Positions 60,588 through 64,000 of a DNA stretch of 64,000 nt are shown in pieces. The position numbers and the translations under genes are program-made. How positions within the stretch are numbered: the stretch's first letter is position 1; each line of letters opens with the position of its first letter. The notes under the pieces were generated by a model. The model made no database searches, had not been told where the DNA came from, and saw nothing but the letters and a program-made list of their open reading frames with translations. Source of the DNA: Bacteroides sp. (lineage in GTDB: Bacteria; Bacteroidota; Bacteroidia; Bacteroidales; Muribaculaceae); contig JAAVEA010000020.1 in the NCBI GenBank assembly GCA_014801535.1, positions 1 through 64,000 of the forward strand. Reading direction: 5' to 3'.

Positions 60588-60908
60588 TCAGTGGCGCATT
60601 TCTTTTGCTGAGTTAATATCTGTGTTTCCTAATGAACGGTAGATATTGATTATGATGGCAATCGCAACAGCCGTTTCAGCTGCGGCAATTGCAATTGCAA
60701 AGAGAGTAAAGATCATACCCTCCATCTGACCCGGGAAAAGGAAACGGTTGAAAATCACAAAATTCAAATCGGCAGAGTTAAGAATCAGCTCAAGCGATAT
60801 AAGCATGGCGATCATATTTCTGCGTGTGATGAATCCGAAGACACCGGCTGTGAACATAATCACGCTCGGCACAAGATACCATAACATACTCAAGTCCATA
60901 GTCATCAT
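60588..60908 (-). CDS. nuoK: NADH-quinone oxidoreductase subunit K
   Basis: A 106-residue subunit with three helices. The second helix has the essential Glu in ISLELILNSADLNFV, and the third is AIAAAETAVAIAIIINIYR. The ATG at 60908 overlaps the nuoJ stop codon (ATGA), which supports this start, although a second ATG (60899) would give the more usual MDLSMLWYL beginning. Confidence 0.95.
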   Translation of the reverse strand: MMTMDLSMLWYLVPSVIMFTAGVFGFITRRNMIAMLISLELILNSADLNFVIFNRFLFPGQMEGMIFTLFAIAIAAAETAVAIAIIINIYRSLGNTDINSAKEMRH

Positions 60909-61432
60909 CTTTTACGGGCAACCACTACGCCGCCGATTATACATGCAAGCAGCAAAACACTCACTGCCTCGAACGGAAGAAGATACTGGAATTTCTCTGT
61001 TCCTACGAGGGCTGTTCCGATCTCCTCCATTGTTATCTCATTGCCGGCCGCAATCATCTGTGTAAGAGAATTACCATGCAAAAGGGGCATGTTGAAAAGA
61101 GCAAAGAGAAGAACCACAAGCGACACTATCGAGAGAGAAATGCCGAGCACACGCTTATGATGCGTGAGCAACGCCGTCTTCTCATCCGGATGACGTGTCA
61201 GAAGAATCGAGAACACGAACAGCACCATGATGCCGCCCGCATATACCGCAATCTGCACCGCTCCGAGAAACTGATAGCCGAGCTGGAAATAAAACACGGC
61301 TGTGGAAAGGAGCACAAACAGCAGATATGTGGCCGAACGCAATATTTTCCGTGAAGTCACAGTTAGCACCGAAAACGTTACCATTGCAATCGCCACAATA
61401 AAATATAAGATTATATTTGCGACAGAATCCAT
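60905..61432 (-). CDS. nuoJ: NADH-quinone oxidoreductase subunit J
   Basis: A 175-residue subunit with five helices. The family stretch FYFQLGYQFLGAVQIAVYAGGIMVLFVF includes the pi-bulge helix that couples quinone chemistry to proton pumping. It overlaps nuoK by 4 bp and follows nuoI by 26 bp. Confidence 0.95.
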   Translation of the reverse strand: MDSVANIILYFIVAIAMVTFSVLTVTSRKILRSATYLLFVLLSTAVFYFQLGYQFLGAVQIAVYAGGIMVLFVFSILLTRHPDEKTALLTHHKRVLGISLSIVSLVVLLFALFNMPLLHGNSLTQMIAAGNEITMEEIGTALVGTEKFQYLLPFEAVSVLLLACIIGGVVVARKR

Positions 61433-61458
61433 TTATATTATTGTTGTTTTAATTATCA

Positions 61459-62058
61459 CTATTTGGCTTCACCTGTAGATCCGGAGGCAGGACTTGCCGG
61501 AGCTTCTCCTGCAGGTTTTGAAGCAGCTGCTACTGGTTTAGCGACACTCGCAGCAGGTTTGGGAGCAGTGGCAGCAGCAGGTTTGGGTGCCGGTGCCGGA
61601 TCCGCAACTTCCGGACGATAGTTGAGTTTTTTGATAAGTTTATCACGTGTGAACACTGCCTGCTCGAAATCGTTGGAGAATTCCAACGCATCCTGCGGAC
61701 ATGTTGTAACACAAAGCATACAGAAAGTACAGCTTCCGAGATCATACAGATACTCGTCGAGTTTACGTTTCTTTTTCCCGTCGGGAAGCTCAACCATCTT
61801 AGTCTTGAGGGTTATAGTTCCGTTGGGACAGTTCATCTGGCAGATGCCGCAGGCAATACATCTGTGTCGCCCCTCCGCATCATATTTCAATGTCAGCTCA
61901 GCTCTGAACCGGTCGGAGATGTTGAGTGTGGCTCTGTTTTCCGGATACTGCTCCGTTATCTTGGGAGTCACCAATTCCTTTCCGGTTACGCCCATGCCGA
62001 CCAGAAGGCTTTTAACACCACTGCCGACTGAGCTGAAATACTCTTTAATACTGCCCAT
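61459..62058 (-). CDS. nuoI: NADH-quinone oxidoreductase subunit I with an Ala/Pro-rich tail
   Basis: A 199-residue subunit carrying two [4Fe-4S] clusters that relay electrons to the quinone site. The ligands are Cys67, 70, 73, 77 (CIACGICQMNCP) and Cys110, 113, 116, 120 (CTFCMLCVTTCP). Residues about 153-199 form an added tail of repeated Ala-Pro-Lys blocks (such as APKPAAATAPKPAAS), absent from usual NuoI proteins. It is the first nuo gene in the window and begins 63 bp after atpG, with no nuoA-H in between. Confidence 0.94.
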   Translation of the reverse strand: MGSIKEYFSSVGSGVKSLLVGMGVTGKELVTPKITEQYPENRATLNISDRFRAELTLKYDAEGRHRCIACGICQMNCPNGTITLKTKMVELPDGKKKRKLDEYLYDLGSCTFCMLCVTTCPQDALEFSNDFEQAVFTRDKLIKKLNYRPEVADPAPAPKPAAATAPKPAASVAKPVAAASKPAGEAPASPASGSTGEAK

Positions 62059-62095
62059 TGTCTTTAATCAAAAGTGTTTTCGTTAGTTCTGAATT

Positions 62096-62114
62096 AAAAA
62101 GCTTTATTTAAGCT
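62096..62114 (-). terminator. Weak terminator-like hairpin between atpG and nuoI
   Basis: A 5-bp stem (AGCTT / AAGCT) with a 5-base loop, followed on the minus strand by TTTTT. It lies 8 bp after the atpG stop codon. The stem is short, so it may only attenuate transcription from the atp genes into nuo. Confidence 0.4.
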
Positions 62115-62121
62115 ATTGTTG

Positions 62122-63009
62122 TTATCTTTCTACCTGGCCTCCGAGAATATCGAGAAGCTCGGTCGTAATGCTCTCCTGACGAAGCTTGTTATATTCAAGC
62201 TGCAACTCCTCGAAGAGCTTTTTGGCATTGTCGTTGGCAGCCTGCATTGCCATAACACGGGCAGCCTGTTCCGATGCACGGTTCTCAACCGTGATCTCCT
62301 GCATTGTAGAAGTTACAAACATCGGAAGCACCTCGTTAAAGATGCTGTTGGGATCCGGCTCGAAGATATATAGCTGGTTCTCCTCCGCCCTGCTCTCCCC
62401 TTGCAGCAATTCGTCTGCAAGAACAGGGAAAAGCTGATCTGTAGTGAGAATTTGCCGGCCCATTGAAACGAACTTCATATAAACAACCTCAACAAGATCC
62501 GTTTGCCTGCTGATGAAGGCATCACGAAGGGAATGAGTAAATTCCGTTACCCTCTCTCCTGTCATCTTACTATCGACTCCTGCCGGAATAATTACCTCAA
62601 GCTCGTCGCTTTCAAGACGACGCACCGCTTTGGCAATCTTGGAACCCACGGGATAGACTGTTATCTTTACATCTTTCCCGTGAGTTTCCTTAATCTTATT
62701 TAGAGCCACAAGGAAACCCTTGAAAATATTCATATTATACGCACCGCAGAGACCATCGTCCGAACCGAACACCACCAGAGATGCATGTTCCACCTCGCGA
62801 GCCTCTATCAGAGGCGAGTTGAAATTCTCATCGGTTGAGAGTATATGTCCCATTATCGACTGTATCTGCTCTTTGAACGGAGCAAGCTTTTTCAATGCTT
62901 GCTCATTCTGATGAACTTTAGCAGATGAAATCATCTTCATGGCACCTGTGATTTTCTCACTTGATGCCACTGATCCGATGCGTGTCTTTAATTCCCTTAG
63001 GGTTGCCAT
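62122..63009 (-). CDS. atpG: ATP synthase gamma subunit
   Basis: A 295-residue central rotor stalk of F1. It begins TLRELKTRIGSVASSEKITGAMKMISSAK, the coiled coil that turns inside the alpha3beta3 ring, and ends RQESITTELLDILGG, the partner helix. The length is normal. It follows atpA by 65 bp and is the last atp gene before nuoI. Confidence 0.96.
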   Translation of the reverse strand: MATLRELKTRIGSVASSEKITGAMKMISSAKVHQNEQALKKLAPFKEQIQSIMGHILSTDENFNSPLIEAREVEHASLVVFGSDDGLCGAYNMNIFKGFLVALNKIKETHGKDVKITVYPVGSKIAKAVRRLESDELEVIIPAGVDSKMTGERVTEFTHSLRDAFISRQTDLVEVVYMKFVSMGRQILTTDQLFPVLADELLQGESRAEENQLYIFEPDPNSIFNEVLPMFVTSTMQEITVENRASEQAARVMAMQAANDNAKKLFEELQLEYNKLRQESITTELLDILGGQVER

Positions 63010-63074
63010 TTATATAAGTTCAAAAATTAAACTAAGTCAGAAAAATTAAAATCTCTCCTCTGTTACCCCATGTA

Positions 63075-64000
63075 TTAATTTTTTGAGGCATAAGCGATTC
63101 GATCGGCTACCTCAGTAGCCACTTTAGTGAGCTGTTGCTGCACCTCATCGGTAAGATTACCCTTGCGCAACTCATCAAGTGCTTCGGGGCAACTCATCTT
63201 GAGTTGCTGGAGGAACTGCTCCTCAAAATCATGCACACTCTCAAGAGGAACATTTTCAAGAAGACCATTCACACCGCAGTAAATTACAGCAATCTCATTT
63301 TCAACAGGCCAAGGATGATACTGTGGCTGAATAAGAAGTTGCTGGTTTTTACGGCCTCGGTCTATCACACGAGCTGTAACGGGGTCAATATCACCACCAA
63401 ACTTGGTAAATGATTCCAACTCGCGATACTGAGCCTGCGCGATCTTGAGTGTACCGGCCACTTTCTTCATAGCCTTGATCTGGGCATTACCACCTACACG
63501 AGACACTGAGATACCAACGTTGATGGCCGGGCGGATACCCTGGTTGAACAGATTTGTTTCAAGGAAGATCTGACCATCGGTAATAGAAATCACATTGGTA
63601 GGAATGTAAGCAGATACGTCTCCGGCCTGAGTTTCGATAATCGGAAGTGCCGTTAACGAACCACCACCTTTCACAATAGGCTTCATAACCTCAGGAAGGT
63701 CGTTCATCTCCTCCGCCACTTTTTGGTCTTTAATAATCTTAGCCGCTCTCTCAAGCAGACGTGAATGCAAGTAGAAGATATCACCGGGATATGCCTCACG
63801 TCCGGAAGGGCGCTTGAGGATAAGTGAAATCTCACGATAGGCAACCGCCTGTTTAGAAAGATCATCGTATACTATAAGCGCATCACGGCCTGAATCACGG
63901 AAGAACTCTCCGATCGCACATCCTGCGAAAGGAGCGTAATAACGTGAAGTAGCTGAGTCTGACGCATTGGCTGCCACAACCACCGTATAAGGCATGGCGC
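63075..64000 (-). CDS. atpA: ATP synthase alpha subunit (partial, C-terminal about 308 residues)
   Basis: The gene runs off the right edge; only the C-terminal part of the about 525-residue subunit is visible. Present are [13 protein letters not shown] (after the missing P-loop), [35 protein letters not shown], and [32 protein letters not shown]. An ATG at 63995 lies inside the gene and is not the start. It carries the non-catalytic nucleotide site of F1 and is followed by atpG. Confidence 0.96.
   Translation of the reverse strand, partial: AMPYTVVVAANASDSATSRYYAPFAGCAIGEFFRDSGRDALIVYDDLSKQAVAYREISLILKRPSGREAYPGDIFYLHSRLLERAAKIIKDQKVAEEMNDLPEVMKPIVKGGGSLTALPIIETQAGDVSAYIPTNVISITDGQIFLETNLFNQGIRPAINVGISVSRVGGNAQIKAMKKVAGTLKIAQAQYRELESFTKFGGDIDPVTARVIDRGRKNQQLLIQPQYHPWPVENEIAVIYCGVNGLLENVPLESVHDFEEQFLQQLKMSCPEALDELRKGNLTDEVQQQLTKVATEVADRIAYASKN

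Noticed and set aside
63995..64000. Start codon of atpA at 63995
   Set aside because: This methionine is internal to the alpha subunit (before [11 protein letters not shown]); the true start is beyond the window.

Overview
The window looks like a chromosomal segment of a gut-type Bacteroidales bacterium, probably Muribaculaceae or a near relative. The sequence shows several Bacteroidota-type promoter -7 boxes (TAnnTTTG), two of them with a TTTG -33 box at 19-20 bp, no convincing Shine-Dalgarno sites, and lineage-typical genes: DUF4492 ahead of cydAB, DUF4494, an AURKAIP1/COX24-like 29-residue ribosomal protein, a one-chain pyruvate:ferredoxin oxidoreductase, a four-helix-bundle suffix protein and a split chromate-transporter pair. 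The family-level assignment is inference.

Layout. Positions 1-28064 are mostly minus strand: acyl-CoA ligase, cysteine desulfidase-like protein, thymidine kinase, endonuclease III with pheS, PFOR, a DbpA-like helicase, then the run tetR-fabH-fabG-ispD-recG, and the proline operon proC-proB-proA. Next come a four-helix-bundle gene embedded in 9-bp tandem repeats, an initiator tRNA, an RluA-family pseudouridine synthase, transketolase, a FucP-type transporter, the YggS protein and DUF4494. Positions 28270-33898 are plus strand: DUF4492-cydA-cydB (bd oxidase), two half-size chromate transporters and folC. Positions 34030-37578 are minus: RNase G, the tiny ribosomal protein, an HU/IHF protein, YigZ and DJ-1. 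A 193-bp miniature inverted-repeat element separates these from apbE (plus). Positions 38957-46637 are minus: patatin-barrel protein, serB, a Sel1 protein, a DUF349 protein, a cyclophilin and a hypothetical. Positions 46861-50377 are plus: a cytidylate kinase-like protein, a DUF308 protein, RNase P RNA and a YihY/BrkB protein. The last block (50474-64000) is minus: a three-gene glycogen/starch cluster (GH57, GT4, debranching enzyme), then nuoN-M-L-K-J-I and the end of the ATP synthase operon (atpG and a partial atpA).

How the genes work together. Most are core metabolism of a fermentative anaerobe able to respire at low oxygen: pyruvate oxidation to reduced ferredoxin by PFOR, complex I without visible NADH-input subunits, ATP synthase and bd oxidase. 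Alongside are proline and serine biosynthesis, fatty-acid and isoprenoid steps, internal glycogen turnover, DNA repair and RNA processing.

Least ordinary items: (1) the four-helix-bundle gene with phased 9-bp repeat arrays upstream and over its 3' end, plus inverted copies that could fold back (21390-22335); (2) a MITE-like 193-bp element with 19-bp terminal inverted repeats and a short target duplication (37638-37830); (3) nuoI-N directly downstream of atpA-atpG; (4) several proteins with low-complexity C-terminal tails (NuoI, GH57, Sel1, DUF308). I found no transposase, prophage, CRISPR array or recognised defence system.
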